Assembly (NCBI RefSeq): GCF_013284245.2
Contig: NZ_CP085876.1
Span: 1,915,501-1,979,500 of the forward strand
DNA length: 64,000 nucleotides
DNA from: Brevibacillus sp. DP1.3A
GTDB lineage: Bacteria; Bacillota; Bacilli; Brevibacillales; Brevibacillaceae
Reading direction: 5' to 3'
Shown one piece after another: positions 50,949-59,561 of the stretch (the first letter of the stretch is position 1; each line of letters begins with the position of its first letter). Under the pieces are notes generated by a model. That model saw only the letters and a list, made by a program, of their open reading frames with translations, did no database searches and had not been told where the DNA came from. A program made the position numbers and the translations under genes.

Positions 50949-52031
50949 ATGACCCTGATCGAGGAAAGTGTAAAGTTGATCCTTCAGCATCAAGCGAGTA
51001 CGGGGGCGTATCTCGCTTCACCCGCATTTATCCACTATCAGTATGCGTGGCTCCGCGATGGAACATTTACGGCCTACGCGATGAACCGTACCGGCAACCA
51101 TGACAGCGCCCGCAAGTTTTACCAATGGTGCGATGATGTGATCCGAAAGCATGAGGCAAAGGCAAGAGCAGCCATTTCGGCAGTAAAAACAGGATTAGAC
51201 AAAAATGATGCGGGGAACGACCGCTTTTTGCATACGCGCTATACAGCAGACGGAGAAGAAGTAGCAGGCGAATGGGGCAGCTTTCAGCTCGATGGCTACG
51301 GGACATGGCTGTGGGGGCTGGCAGAACATGTGCGGATGAGCGGGGATCATGACTTGGTTCACGAGCTGAAGCCATCTATTGAACTGACGATTGACTATGT
51401 AGTGGCGTGCTGGCAGCTCCCTAACTATGATTGCTGGGAAGAGGGAGGAGACCGAATCCACCCAGTGACGCTAGGAGCCATTTATGCCGGGATCAAGGCG
51501 ATGGAGCCTTATTTGTCCGACCGAGCTTCCGAACTTGCTCAAGAAGGAGAGACCATTCGCCAATTCATACGCGAGCATGGTACAGCCAACGGGCGATTGA
51601 TAAAATCTGTCGGGGACCATTCTGTAGATGCAAGTCTGCTCTGGTTGGCACTGCCGTATGGGATCGTCGATGTGGATGATCCGCTTATGATCCGAACTGT
51701 GCAGGCCATAGAAGAGGAGTTGCGCGTAGGATACGGCGTGCATCGCTACCCGGTCGATACGTATTACGGCGGAGGGCAGTGGTTGCTATTATCCGCTTGG
51801 TTGGGCTGGTATTACGTGAAAACGGGCAGGCGTGAAGAAGCCGAAAAGATAGCAGCGTGGATTGTTTCCCAGCGGCAAACGAGCGGACTGCCTGAACAAG
51901 TGCAGGAGCATTTGCTTTCTCCGGCTCATTATGAGATGTGGGTGGAGAGGGCAGGCTATCCTGCTGTGCCGCTCCTTTGGTCGCATGCGATGTTTCTCGT
52001 GTTGGCGGCAGAGCTTGGCATTCAGCACTAA
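50949..52031 (+). CDS. Glycoside hydrolase family 15-like protein (glucoamylase type)
   Basis: A 360-residue protein matching the (alpha/alpha)6 catalytic domain of GH15. The start of the barrel is YQYAWLRDGTFTAYAMNRTG; DGYGTWLWGLAEH and LPNYDCWEEGGDRIH carry the general acid Glu; the C-terminal helices include YPVDTYYGGGQWLLLSAWLGWYY. It lacks the N-terminal beta-sandwich of bacterial glucoamylases and has no signal peptide, so it probably trims an intracellular alpha-glucan or disaccharide. AAGGGGGGATAA precedes the ATG. Confidence 0.82.
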   Translation: MTLIEESVKLILQHQASTGAYLASPAFIHYQYAWLRDGTFTAYAMNRTGNHDSARKFYQWCDDVIRKHEAKARAAISAVKTGLDKNDAGNDRFLHTRYTADGEEVAGEWGSFQLDGYGTWLWGLAEHVRMSGDHDLVHELKPSIELTIDYVVACWQLPNYDCWEEGGDRIHPVTLGAIYAGIKAMEPYLSDRASELAQEGETIRQFIREHGTANGRLIKSVGDHSVDASLLWLALPYGIVDVDDPLMIRTVQAIEEELRVGYGVHRYPVDTYYGGGQWLLLSAWLGWYYVKTGRREEAEKIAAWIVSQRQTSGLPEQVQEHLLSPAHYEMWVERAGYPAVPLLWSHAMFLVLAAELGIQH

Positions 52032-52058
52032 CCAGGAAGAAGGTCTTCCTGGTTTTTC
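52030..52058 (+). terminator. GH15 terminator
   Basis: Perfect 11-bp stem AACCAGGAAGA / TCTTCCTGGTT with a 3-base loop and T5. Confidence 0.88.
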
Positions 52059-52123
52059 TTATTACTGACATTGATTGACACCATTTGTTGCTATGCTCAG
52101 TTCAGGACCGAACAGAGTGGCTT

Positions 52124-53050
52124 TCAACCAGGATAAAAATGATACAGATCATGAAGCTCTTTATGCAGCCAGTCGATTAGCTCAGCAGGCTCCTCTACTG
52201 TTGCTTCCCTTCCCAGACTGAGTACAAACCGGGCAACCCAATCTATTTCGGAGGGCGTGACGGTATCGGTAATGAAGCCGGAGCCATCTGCCAGAAGCGT
52301 AATCTGATTGCCGAATGGATGGTGGCTTTCGGCTAGTTTGCAGCCTTTTCTCGTCAAGCGAATTTCCAGGGGAAGCTGCTCTCGTTCATCATTCTGTGAG
52401 ACATGCGGATCAAGGACGACAGAAGGGGAATCCACAATCGTCATGGTTTGGATGCGGTCAACGCGCAGCTTGATCGTGCATTGCCTGAGAAAGCAGAAGC
52501 ATTTGCAGTACCAGTAGCCATCGAAAGCGTACAAATAATCGGGTTGAATGATGCGGGTGCTTCGTCGGTTCAGGGAGTCGTACGCAATTTCCACAGCTTG
52601 TTGTGAAAGAGCAGCATCCAAGAGCGGTCGCAAAAAGGGCGCCTCCACACTTCTGCTCGGGTTCGTCACCCGCAGCTTTTTGCGTAGCTGCTCTACTCTA
52701 GTCAAAGCGTCTGTTGGAAGACTCGCGAGCAGCTTGGCGATCACAGACAAGGTTTCTTTTGCAAAAGGCTTGTCCGTGTAGGCGAGAAGAGCTTCATACG
52801 ACAAAATCAGAGCAACGGCTTCCTCTGTCGTGAGGGCAAGGGGCGCTAGCTGATGGGATCGAATCAGCCTGTAACCACCGCCAGGACCGGGGGAAGCTTG
52901 CAAAGGCGCACCAGCCTCGCTGAGCAAGTGCAAGTCACGCAGCATCGTTCGTTTGGACACGGACAACGTATTGGCTAAATCACCCACGGTAAAGGTTTTT
53001 CCTGTGTGGAAAAGCGCAAGCAGTTCTAGTAAACGACCTGTTCGGTTCAT
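52124..53050 (-). CDS. HTH-WYL transcriptional regulator (YafY/PafC type)
   Basis: A 308-residue regulator. The N-terminal DeoR-like winged HTH (NRTGRLLELLALFHTGKTFTVGDLANTLSVSKRTMLRDLHLLSEAGAPL) is followed by the WYL domain around QAVEIAYDSLNRRSTRIIQPDYLYAFDGYWYCKCFCFLRQ, in which the WYL triplet reads WYC, and a C-terminal WCX extension. It diverges from the alpha/beta hydrolase gene with only 45 bases between them, so it likely controls that gene. The ligand is unknown. Confidence 0.88.
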   Translation of the reverse strand: MNRTGRLLELLALFHTGKTFTVGDLANTLSVSKRTMLRDLHLLSEAGAPLQASPGPGGGYRLIRSHQLAPLALTTEEAVALILSYEALLAYTDKPFAKETLSVIAKLLASLPTDALTRVEQLRKKLRVTNPSRSVEAPFLRPLLDAALSQQAVEIAYDSLNRRSTRIIQPDYLYAFDGYWYCKCFCFLRQCTIKLRVDRIQTMTIVDSPSVVLDPHVSQNDEREQLPLEIRLTRKGCKLAESHHPFGNQITLLADGSGFITDTVTPSEIDWVARFVLSLGREATVEEPAELIDWLHKELHDLYHFYPG

Positions 53051-53095
53051 ACGTATTCCTCGCTTTAGCTAAAACGAATGAAAGGATGAGTCAAA

Positions 53096-53959
53096 GTGAA
53101 ATCACTGACAGTTTATCAGCAGGGGACAAGGTTGCATGTGTTGGAAGGTGCACGAAATGGTGAAACCATTTTGTTCTTGCACCCTCAAGGCGGGACCTCG
53201 TCCATCTGGAACGACATGTTACCTTATTTTTCAGAGAATTTCCACATCATTTGTATGGATCTGCGTGGGCATGGCCAATCAGAGCATGCGGCTACTGGCT
53301 ACGATATCAGAACGCAATGTGAGGATATACGGGCAGTTCTCGACCATGCTGGGGTAGAAAGAGTGCATCTGATTGGCAATTCTCTCGGCGGAGATATCGC
53401 CACCTTTTTTGCAGCGAGGTACCCTGACCGCGTGCGATCACTGATCAATCTGGATTCAGGCATGATTGATTTTGTGGGCCCAAATGGCGAACGGGAAGGA
53501 TCAAAAGCTGAAGTTTTGGAGCAGTATCGCAAGCGTCCAGTGCCAGCGTTCCAGCATCGAGATGAGTTCGCTCCATATGCGAGGGAGCATTGGTATCCGT
53601 GGGACCCGTATTACGAAAAATGGTTTCAGCATGTGACGATCTACCCGCTGTCTGATGGTCTGATCACGTATCAGATACCGACTGCGATTAACCTTCAAAT
53701 CATGGAGACAGTCTGTGATTGGCACTATGAAGATGCCTACGCACAAATGAGATGCCCGGTTCTGTTTCTCCCGGCGGAGACTGAGCCAAAGCTCGATGTG
53801 AAGCTCTCTCTCATCCAAAAGGTTACGAGGCATCCGCAAAGCAAAACGGTAGTCATTCCAAGCTCCAAGCACTTGATGCCGATCGATGCGCCACTAGCGA
53901 CAAGTATGGAAATACTGGCGTTTCTAAGAGGTTTGGTGCTTGACGGTCCTTCTGGATAA
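53096..53959 (+). CDS. Alpha/beta hydrolase
   Basis: A 287-residue cytoplasmic alpha/beta hydrolase. HPQGGTSSIW forms the oxyanion region, the nucleophile serine is in IGNSLGGDIATFFA at about residue 96, and a C-terminal His (SSKHLMPIDAP) completes the triad. Reaction and substrate are unknown; relatives are esterases, haloperoxidase-like or lactone hydrolases. It starts at GTG 53096 after AAAGGATGA. Divergent from a WYL regulator that probably governs it. Confidence 0.82.
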   Translation: MKSLTVYQQGTRLHVLEGARNGETILFLHPQGGTSSIWNDMLPYFSENFHIICMDLRGHGQSEHAATGYDIRTQCEDIRAVLDHAGVERVHLIGNSLGGDIATFFAARYPDRVRSLINLDSGMIDFVGPNGEREGSKAEVLEQYRKRPVPAFQHRDEFAPYAREHWYPWDPYYEKWFQHVTIYPLSDGLITYQIPTAINLQIMETVCDWHYEDAYAQMRCPVLFLPAETEPKLDVKLSLIQKVTRHPQSKTVVIPSSKHLMPIDAPLATSMEILAFLRGLVLDGPSG

Positions 53960-54198
53960 CCGAGGCTTCATCGTTGCGAACAGGACACCGACAAGCGTCA
54001 CAACGCCACCAGCTATTCACTGATTCTTCTTTCTTTTCCATAGTAAGTAAGAAGTGGTAAAATATCTGCAACCACTCGGCTATCAAAAAACCAACCACTT
54101 TTATATAGAATCACCGATTTTGAATCTGGTATCGAAAGACTGGGTCAAATCGTCCGCGATAGTAGATAAAAGCAGAGGAAAGGTGGATGTGGAAGAAA

Positions 54199-54978
54199 AT
54201 GGGATATATAGAAATAACGAAAAAGAATATAGAAACGGAGCACATATGCTGTGCATTAGGTGCAAAACAATACGAGCATGCAGTAGCCGAGAAGAAGAAG
54301 TGGTTGACAGAGCGAATGGATGAAGGGTTGGTGTTTTATCGCTTGGATGAGCGGGCAAAAGTGTTTATTGAATACTTGCCTGCGGAAATGGCATGGGTTC
54401 CAATTGAAGCGCCCAATTATATGTATATCAACTGCTTGTGGGTGTCTGGCAGATATAAAGAGAACGGGTATGCGAAACAATTGTTACATCATTGCAAGGA
54501 GGATGCCATCAAACGTGGCTTGGACGGAATCGTTCATATCGTAGGGAAGAACAAGTACCCGTATTTGAGTGAAAGACGTTTTTTTGAACATATGGGGTTT
54601 GAACTGGCAGATCAAGCAGAACCGTATTTTCAATTAGTGGTATGGAAATGGAATGAACAAGCTGCTATGCCGTCCTTTTATAAAACAGGACCGACTTCTT
54701 CAAAGGAGAATGGCGTCAGCATTTATTACACAGCACAGTGTCCATTTGCTGTTGGTGTTTTGGAAGAGTTGAGAAAAGTAGCGGAAGCGAAAAGTGTTCC
54801 CTTTCATTCGTACAAGCTGACAACGAGGGAAGCAGCACAGAACGCGCCTGTCATATGGACGACCTTTGGCTTGTTTTATCAGGGTGAATTTATTGCACAT
54901 GAAATCATGAGTGCTAACAAATTTGAAAAATGGCTAACAGAGGTTCTCGCACACCAAAAGCCCCGCCAATCCCAATAG
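54199..54978 (+). CDS. YoaP-like GNAT with C-terminal YoaP domain
   Basis: A 259-residue fusion. The N-terminal GNAT half (GYIEITKKNIETEHICCALG ... YMYINCLWVSGRYKENGYAKQLLHHCKEDAIKRGL) binds acetyl-CoA. The C-terminal part (SIYYTAQCPFAVGVLEELRKVAEAKSVPFHSYKLTTREAAQNAPVIWTTFGLFYQGEFIAHEIMS) matches the thioredoxin-like YoaP domain. I recall B. subtilis YoaP starting MSYIEITKENIESEHICC, which favours the internal ATG at 54199 over ATG 54187. Function unknown. It converges with the LysR gene; a hairpin closes it. Confidence 0.85.
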   Translation: MGYIEITKKNIETEHICCALGAKQYEHAVAEKKKWLTERMDEGLVFYRLDERAKVFIEYLPAEMAWVPIEAPNYMYINCLWVSGRYKENGYAKQLLHHCKEDAIKRGLDGIVHIVGKNKYPYLSERRFFEHMGFELADQAEPYFQLVVWKWNEQAAMPSFYKTGPTSSKENGVSIYYTAQCPFAVGVLEELRKVAEAKSVPFHSYKLTTREAAQNAPVIWTTFGLFYQGEFIAHEIMSANKFEKWLTEVLAHQKPRQSQ

Positions 54979-54991
54979 GCGAGGGCTTTGT
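54958..54991 (+). terminator. Hairpin terminator of the YoaP-like gene
   Basis: AAGCCC..GCC pairs with GGC..GGGCTT with a bulge; short T run. It includes the stop codon. Confidence 0.55.
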
Positions 54992-54999
54992 TCGTGGGG

Positions 55000-55881
55000 C
55001 TACTTGCTCGTTGGCGTGAAGTCCATGCCTTTTACATATTGCTGGCTGTGAACGGCGAACTCTGCCGTGAGTGGGGAGATCGACTGCCAGTTGCGCACCG
55101 CGAGCACCACTTCCCTTGTAATCGGCGGCGATAGAGGGATCGCTACGACTTTGGGGATGACAGGTGGCATGTACAGCTCAGGCATAATGGTGACGCCGAT
55201 ATACTCCTGCACCATGGTCAAAATCGTATACACCTCACGCACTTCAAACGTAACCGTTGGGTTGATGTGATTCTCTTGCAGCATTTTTCGGATGCAGCCA
55301 TCCTTTGGCATGATAAAACAACGCTCCGCGATTTCGGAAAAACGAAGGGTTTGACTGTCCTTCAACGGATGGGTATCTGGCAAAATGACCATCATTTCGT
55401 CTTGCAAGAGCAGCAAGGTTTGCATGTCCTTATCAGGCATGACGGTAAAGGCAATGTCGACAACTGAGCTGTGCAGCCAGTTGCTAATTTCATCACTATC
55501 GCCTTCCAAAAGCAGGATGTCCACGGTAGGAAACCGCTTGCGAAAGCTGCCCAAAAGTCCAGGTAAAAAGCGGGAGGCGACGCTGGGGATCGAGGCAATA
55601 CGCAGGGTGCCGGACGTAATCCCGCGGGCCACGTTTGCTTCCTCCGTCATGCAGGATGTGATGTTCAAAATGTCGCGAGCGTGCGCAAGCATTCGCTCTC
55701 CGATGCTCGTTGGAGTGATCCCGCTGCGACTTCGCTGAAAAAGACTGACGCCTAGCTCTTTTTCTAGGGACTGTATCATTTGCGAGACGGCGGATTGCGT
55801 AAAGCCGATTTCTTCTGCTGCCCGCGTGAAGCTTCCAGCTTTTGCTGCGGCGACAAACACTTGCAGTTGGGTAAGCGTCAT
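55000..55881 (-). CDS. LysR family regulator (divergent from SagB-type gene)
   Basis: A 293-residue LysR-type regulator. HTH: LTQLQVFVAAAKAGSFTRAAEEIGFTQSAVSQMIQSLEKELGVSLFQR; residues from about 90 form the periplasmic-binding-fold effector domain (SGTLRIASIPSVASRFLPGLL). It diverges from the SagB-type oxidoreductase gene, and the 125-base spacer contains a perfect palindrome, the expected layout for a LysR regulator and its target. The co-inducer is unknown. Confidence 0.9.
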   Translation of the reverse strand: MTLTQLQVFVAAAKAGSFTRAAEEIGFTQSAVSQMIQSLEKELGVSLFQRSRSGITPTSIGERMLAHARDILNITSCMTEEANVARGITSGTLRIASIPSVASRFLPGLLGSFRKRFPTVDILLLEGDSDEISNWLHSSVVDIAFTVMPDKDMQTLLLLQDEMMVILPDTHPLKDSQTLRFSEIAERCFIMPKDGCIRKMLQENHINPTVTFEVREVYTILTMVQEYIGVTIMPELYMPPVIPKVVAIPLSPPITREVVLAVRNWQSISPLTAEFAVHSQQYVKGMDFTPTSK

Positions 55882-55894
55882 GTATCCTCGTTCC

Positions 55895-55920
55895 TTTTCA
55901 TTAGTTTTATCTAATGAAAA
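55895..55920. promoter_or_regulatory. LysR operator palindrome
   Basis: Arms TTTTCATTAG and CTAATGAAAA around TTTTAT: a perfect 10-bp inverted repeat including a T-N11-A LysR motif (ATTAG-N6-CTAAT). A half-site CTAATGGAAAA follows near 55941, suggesting a second, activation site next to a TATAGT -10. Confidence 0.72.
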
Positions 55921-56006
55921 ATATTATAAATCATTGTTTTACTAATGGAAAAGAGCTTCGTATAGTAAAAGGCATCACCACCAAGAAAATACGAGGAGGA
56001 ACATAG

Positions 56007-56789
56007 ATGCATCCCGAATGGCAGCGAATTGCAAATGAATTTATCGAGGCGACCTCTTACCGGGTGGGCGAGCTGGAAAAAGGCTGGGCCTCTCGTTACG
56101 ATTTTTCGAAAAGACCAGCGACGTATTTGCGCTATGAAGAGGTGTTTGCCCGCATTGATTTGGGCAAGCCGCAGTTTCCAGCGACCGTCGATTTGTGGGA
56201 GGTCCTCGCCAATCGAAGATCCAAGCGTAATTTCTTGAAGCAACCCATGACGCTTAACGAATTGAATCTCCTGCTGTGGGGTACACAGGGCATCACAGAT
56301 GATATGGGAGACTATCAGTTACGCACGACGCCGTCTGCCGGTGCCCTGTATCCGATTGAGACGTACCTGATGATTAACAACGTAGAGGGACTGGAGAAAG
56401 GTCTGTATCACCTGGATGTACAGAATTGGTGCTTGGAGGGACTGAAGAGAGAAGACACTTCCGAGATCGCCTATCTGTTCACAGAAGAACAAGAGGTGAC
56501 GAGACGGGCTGCTGTCAATTTCGTTTGGACAGCGATGGTGGATCGCACGAAAGACAAATACAAAGAACGTGCGTACCGCTATATTTGGTGGGATTCCGGG
56601 CACGTGTCGCAGAACCTGCATTTGGTAGCAAACGGGCTGGGGCTTGGGGTAACGACGATTGGTCACTGGATGGATCATGACATGAACGAATATTTAGGCA
56701 TCGATGGCAAGTCTCATATGTCTGTTTTGATGGCATCAGTGGGCAAAATCGCAGGTGGTCATTGGCTGACGGACCGTCGACCGGAATAA
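56007..56789 (+). CDS. SagB/ThcOx-type nitroreductase-fold dehydrogenase
   Basis: A 260-residue FMN-dependent oxidoreductase of the SagB/ThcOx subgroup. It shows the NRRSKRNFLKQPMTLNELNLLLWGTQGIT start, the signature RTTPSAGALYPIETYLMINNVEGLEKGLYHLD, and the C-terminal VSQNLHLVANGLGLGVTTIG. SagB-type enzymes oxidise azolines to azoles in RiPP maturation, but stand-alone versions exist and no cyclodehydratase or precursor peptide gene is next to it, so a natural-product role is unproven. AGGAGGAAC precedes the ATG. Probably activated by the divergent LysR. Confidence 0.87.
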   Translation: MHPEWQRIANEFIEATSYRVGELEKGWASRYDFSKRPATYLRYEEVFARIDLGKPQFPATVDLWEVLANRRSKRNFLKQPMTLNELNLLLWGTQGITDDMGDYQLRTTPSAGALYPIETYLMINNVEGLEKGLYHLDVQNWCLEGLKREDTSEIAYLFTEEQEVTRRAAVNFVWTAMVDRTKDKYKERAYRYIWWDSGHVSQNLHLVANGLGLGVTTIGHWMDHDMNEYLGIDGKSHMSVLMASVGKIAGGHWLTDRRPE

Positions 56790-56796
56790 GCAGTAA

Positions 56797-56830
56797 AAAA
56801 AGGATGGGCATAAGAAGCCGCATCCTTTTT
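56797..56830. terminator. Bidirectional terminator between SagB-type and SGNH genes
   Basis: Perfect 10-bp stem AAAAAGGATG / CATCCTTTTT; both flanks have A/T runs. Confidence 0.85.
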
Positions 56831-56834
56831 TCAT

Positions 56835-57551
56835 TCAGGATGGTGTGCCAAGTGCGATGTCATGTGCATAAAGTGTATCGCGCAGAACGGTCGCCATGAG
56901 CTGGTAGCCGAGGACATGCGGATGAAGTCCGTCGTCAGCCAATTCCTTGCGCAGTGTGATGCCATCTGCGTCCGTCATGCGGGAGTGATAATCGACATAG
57001 AGACAGCCTGCTTGTTCAGCAATAGCTTGAAACCGTTCATTGATAGTGATGACGAGCTCGTTTCGCTCACGGTTGCGTGCGTATCGGTCCATACATGTAG
57101 GCAAAAGGGAACAAAGAATGGGCTGGATGCCTTGCTCGAGAGCCGCATGCACCATTGCTTCTACATCAGTGGTCACCTGCTGGCAAATCTCTTGGGGTGT
57201 CAGTCGGTCGGAAGGCAAGAATGTGTCCAACGCCCACGTATTGTTAATCCCGATCATGATCATGACGTAACGTGGCTTCAATTGAAGGACATCCGCGACA
57301 AAACGTCTGCGGGCCTGTTCGGTTGTGTCACCACCGATCCCGCGATTGACGATCGTCTGACCGGACCGGCCAAAAAAGGTAGCGAGATCCCACCAATGCG
57401 TGATGGAATCGCCGAAAAAAACAAAATCGACTGGCTGCTGATGGAAGAGCAGCGCTTCATTATGAAAGTCAAATTCGTTACGTCGTCTGTCTGCTGGCGC
57501 ATCGATACTGAAAAATCCGGGCTTTATGAGAGCTGGGCGCTGTTCGACCAA
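56835..57551 (-). CDS. SGNH/GDSL-type hydrolase
   Basis: A 238-residue serine hydrolase/esterase of the SGNH fold. Block I is FFGDSITHWW (nucleophile Ser), block II VNRGIGGDTTEQ, block III MIMIGINN, and block V DDGLHPHVLGY with the Asp and His of the triad. Likely an acetyl- or acyl-esterase; no signal peptide. I chose TTG at 57551 because GAGGAGGG lies seven bases upstream. The longer frame begins at GTG 57644 but has no ribosome binding site and adds 31 unconserved residues. Confidence 0.82.
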   Translation of the reverse strand: MVEQRPALIKPGFFSIDAPADRRRNEFDFHNEALLFHQQPVDFVFFGDSITHWWDLATFFGRSGQTIVNRGIGGDTTEQARRRFVADVLQLKPRYVMIMIGINNTWALDTFLPSDRLTPQEICQQVTTDVEAMVHAALEQGIQPILCSLLPTCMDRYARNRERNELVITINERFQAIAEQAGCLYVDYHSRMTDADGITLRKELADDGLHPHVLGYQLMATVLRDTLYAHDIALGTPS

Positions 57552-57668
57552 GCTACATCCCTCCTCGTCCAAAAGTTTACCATATCCCTGTAAGTGTAGT
57601 GTGCAGTTTCGTTTACTTCTTACTTGATTTTGCCGAGTGTACACGATAACATATGTTCTGAATAAGAC

Positions 57669-57683
57669 TGATAACCATTATCA
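57669..57683. promoter_or_regulatory. Fur box
   Basis: TGATAACCATTATCA matches the Bacillus Fur 7-1-7 consensus TGATAATNATTATCA at all but one position. It lies 35 bases before the nitroreductase start, suggesting induction under iron limitation. Confidence 0.65.
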
Positions 57684-57717
57684 AAGTGTGGAAGTCTAAG
57701 AGAAGAGGGTGACCGTT

Positions 57718-58260
57718 GTGTCCATTGCCAAAATCATTCGAGAGCGCCGCTCTATTAAAAAAGACTATAAAACAGATACTGTGTCGGAAGAACTTGTTCT
57801 AGAGCTGTTGAATGACGCAGTGTACGCGCCGAACCATGGTATTCGTGAGCCATGGAGATTTATGTTTGTATCATCAGAGAAAAAAGAAGCGTTCGTAGAG
57901 AAGTTGATCACCTGCTATCCTTCAGAAGCCCATCAGGCGCGCAGAGACATGTACAACCAACCGGCAGCTTATTTGGTTGTTATCATGAAAGAAGATCCGC
58001 GCCAAAAACAATGGGAAGAAGATTTCAGTGCGACGGCTGCTCTCATTCAAAACTTCCAATTGCTCGCATGGGAGCGTGGATTAGGCGTAGTCTGGAAAAC
58101 AAACGCACACAATTGGGACCCGAAGGCACACGCCATCTTGGGTGTTGCACCAGGAGAGAAAGTCGTTGGTTTCCTGCACCTCGGTTTTTTCGATCAGGAA
58201 AATGTACCAGCAGCACGCACACGTACATCTGCCGAAGAAAAGTTCACTCGGTTCGAATAA
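57718..58260 (+). CDS. Nitroreductase family protein
   Basis: A 180-residue FMN-binding oxidoreductase of the YdjA-like small nitroreductase type. IIRERRSIKKDYKTDTVSEELVLELLNDAVYAPNHGIREPWRFMFV is the cofactor-binding N-terminus, and LIQNFQLLAWERGLGVVWKT the FMN-contacting helix. Natural substrate unknown. GTG 57718 is chosen for GAGGGT eight bases upstream; GTG 57709 is also in frame. A near-perfect Fur box precedes it, so it may serve iron metabolism, for example reducing a ferric complex or flavin, which is inference. Confidence 0.83.
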   Translation: MSIAKIIRERRSIKKDYKTDTVSEELVLELLNDAVYAPNHGIREPWRFMFVSSEKKEAFVEKLITCYPSEAHQARRDMYNQPAAYLVVIMKEDPRQKQWEEDFSATAALIQNFQLLAWERGLGVVWKTNAHNWDPKAHAILGVAPGEKVVGFLHLGFFDQENVPAARTRTSAEEKFTRFE

Positions 58261-58263
58261 ACG

Positions 58264-58298
58264 AAAAAACGAGACCATTCGAAGGTCTCGTTTTTTTG
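58264..58298 (+). terminator. Nitroreductase terminator
   Basis: Stem AAAAACGAGACC / GGTCTCGTTTTT with loop ATTCGAA; nearly identical to the terminator at 58903. Confidence 0.9.
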
Positions 58299-58382
58299 TG
58301 TAGACTGCACGACTTCGGTTACACTATTGCTTGATCGTTGCTTAATGAGCTCGACTTGAAATATGGGAGTAGGGTGTAGGGT

Positions 58383-58898
58383 ATGAGAGTTTTTTGGACG
58401 CTACAAAACCAAGAAGTATGGCATATGTCTCAAGATCGGGGATATTTGCAAGGGGAACGAGACTACGCGATCTTCCCTAAAGAATATGAATGGATGATTC
58501 ACCAGATGAAGAAGCGATTGTCAAAATATGAGGGAGAATATCCAATATGGTTGTGGGTGAACAAACCTGATTTGAGGGGTACAGGCTATTTTGAAAGTGG
58601 TGTAAAGTTCGTCCGTATCAAAGTTGAATTGGATGAACAATCGGTTTTACTATCTGACTATGATGAATGGCACATGGTATTAAATAATGACTTCCTAGCT
58701 AACAGTGAACAAGAGTATGAAGATTACGATCAAGGAAAAGGGATGATTTCAAAAGAGGAAAGCTGGGAACGTATCTTTGCGTGGGATAGAAAGCGAGACT
58801 CCAGTTGGGATGCAGACGAGGATAGAGAATTACAAGGGACAACGGGGAAAATAAGTCTAGCGAACGTAAAAAGCGTCGAGTACTTTATCGCGAGGTAA
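58383..58898 (+). CDS. DUF3841 protein
   Basis: A 171-residue cytoplasmic protein. The pattern VFWTLQNQEVWHMSQDRGYLQG ... WLWVNKPDLRG ... LLSDYDEWHMVLNN is that of DUF3841, a Firmicute family without assigned function. It is rich in Trp, Asp and Glu and has no membrane segment. It is a single-gene unit between two near-identical terminators; base composition is slightly more AT-rich than its neighbours. Confidence 0.75.
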   Translation: MRVFWTLQNQEVWHMSQDRGYLQGERDYAIFPKEYEWMIHQMKKRLSKYEGEYPIWLWVNKPDLRGTGYFESGVKFVRIKVELDEQSVLLSDYDEWHMVLNNDFLANSEQEYEDYDQGKGMISKEESWERIFAWDRKRDSSWDADEDRELQGTTGKISLANVKSVEYFIAR

Positions 58899-58902
58899 TG
58901 GG

Positions 58903-58935
58903 AAAACGAGACCATGGGAAGGTCTCGTTTTTTCG
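58903..58935 (+). terminator. DUF3841 gene terminator
   Basis: Stem AAAACGAGACC / GGTCTCGTTTT with loop ATGGGAA, then TTT. It also faces the DinB gene's 3' end. Confidence 0.9.
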
Positions 58936-58938
58936 TGA

Positions 58939-59418
58939 TTATCTGGATGCTTCCAGTCCTACGACTTTTACCATGCTTGAAATGATCCCCAGATGGATGG
59001 ACTCGTGCATGACGGCAAAGTTAAAGACTTCTCCTACCGTCGTAAACTGGAAGCGACCCATTGTAATAGGGGCTGGCAAAGCTGCCTCTAGCTGGTCAGG
59101 GGTGGCGGAGGACAACCGTTCAAGCTGTACGGACAAGTAGTGAATCAGCTCATCTTTCGAAGGTGGTGCAGTCGTCCAGTCAGAAGGCTTCGTTCCCGTC
59201 TGAAAAAGAGTAGCGAAAGAAGGGGGCAGGTCAGATTGATAAGGCAAGCCGATGGAAAGGAAATGCTGAAAACAAAAGACGATATGCCCGATATTCCAGC
59301 GAAGTGTATTTGAAAAAGCGGGGGATTGAACATCCAATCGCTCCTCAGGAATCATGGGAATCTGTTGCAGGCCAATTTGACGAACGGATGTGGCTGTAGT
59401 GATCAGGCTTTGAGACAT
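58939..59418 (-). CDS. DinB-like protein
   Basis: A 159-residue four-helix-bundle protein of the DinB/YfiT-like metal-binding superfamily. Recognised by the N-terminal helix VRQIGLQQIPMIPEE, the WNIGHIVFCFQHFL motif with a first His ligand, and the C-terminal HESIHLGIISSMVKV with two further His. Some relatives are thiol-dependent transferases (bacillithiol S-transferases), which is possible here. The start at 59418 is supported by GGGAGG; the frame is open to 59562 but without a site. Confidence 0.82.
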   Translation of the reverse strand: MSQSLITTATSVRQIGLQQIPMIPEERLDVQSPAFSNTLRWNIGHIVFCFQHFLSIGLPYQSDLPPSFATLFQTGTKPSDWTTAPPSKDELIHYLSVQLERLSSATPDQLEAALPAPITMGRFQFTTVGEVFNFAVMHESIHLGIISSMVKVVGLEASR

Positions 59419-59561
59419 GAGACAAAACCTCCCTATCATTTTCCTATGATTGACAGTGCTCTTACCGTCAACTAAAGTGTACGTCGTAGGGGAAATCGCA
59501 ACAATCATGCTTTTCCGATTAGGATGATTAGTAAAAATGATAAGGCGCATGAGGTGAAGCA

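Noticed and set aside
54054-54323. 89-codon plus-strand frame before the YoaP-like gene
   Set aside because: No good ribosome binding site or family match, and it overlaps the YoaP-like coding region in another frame.
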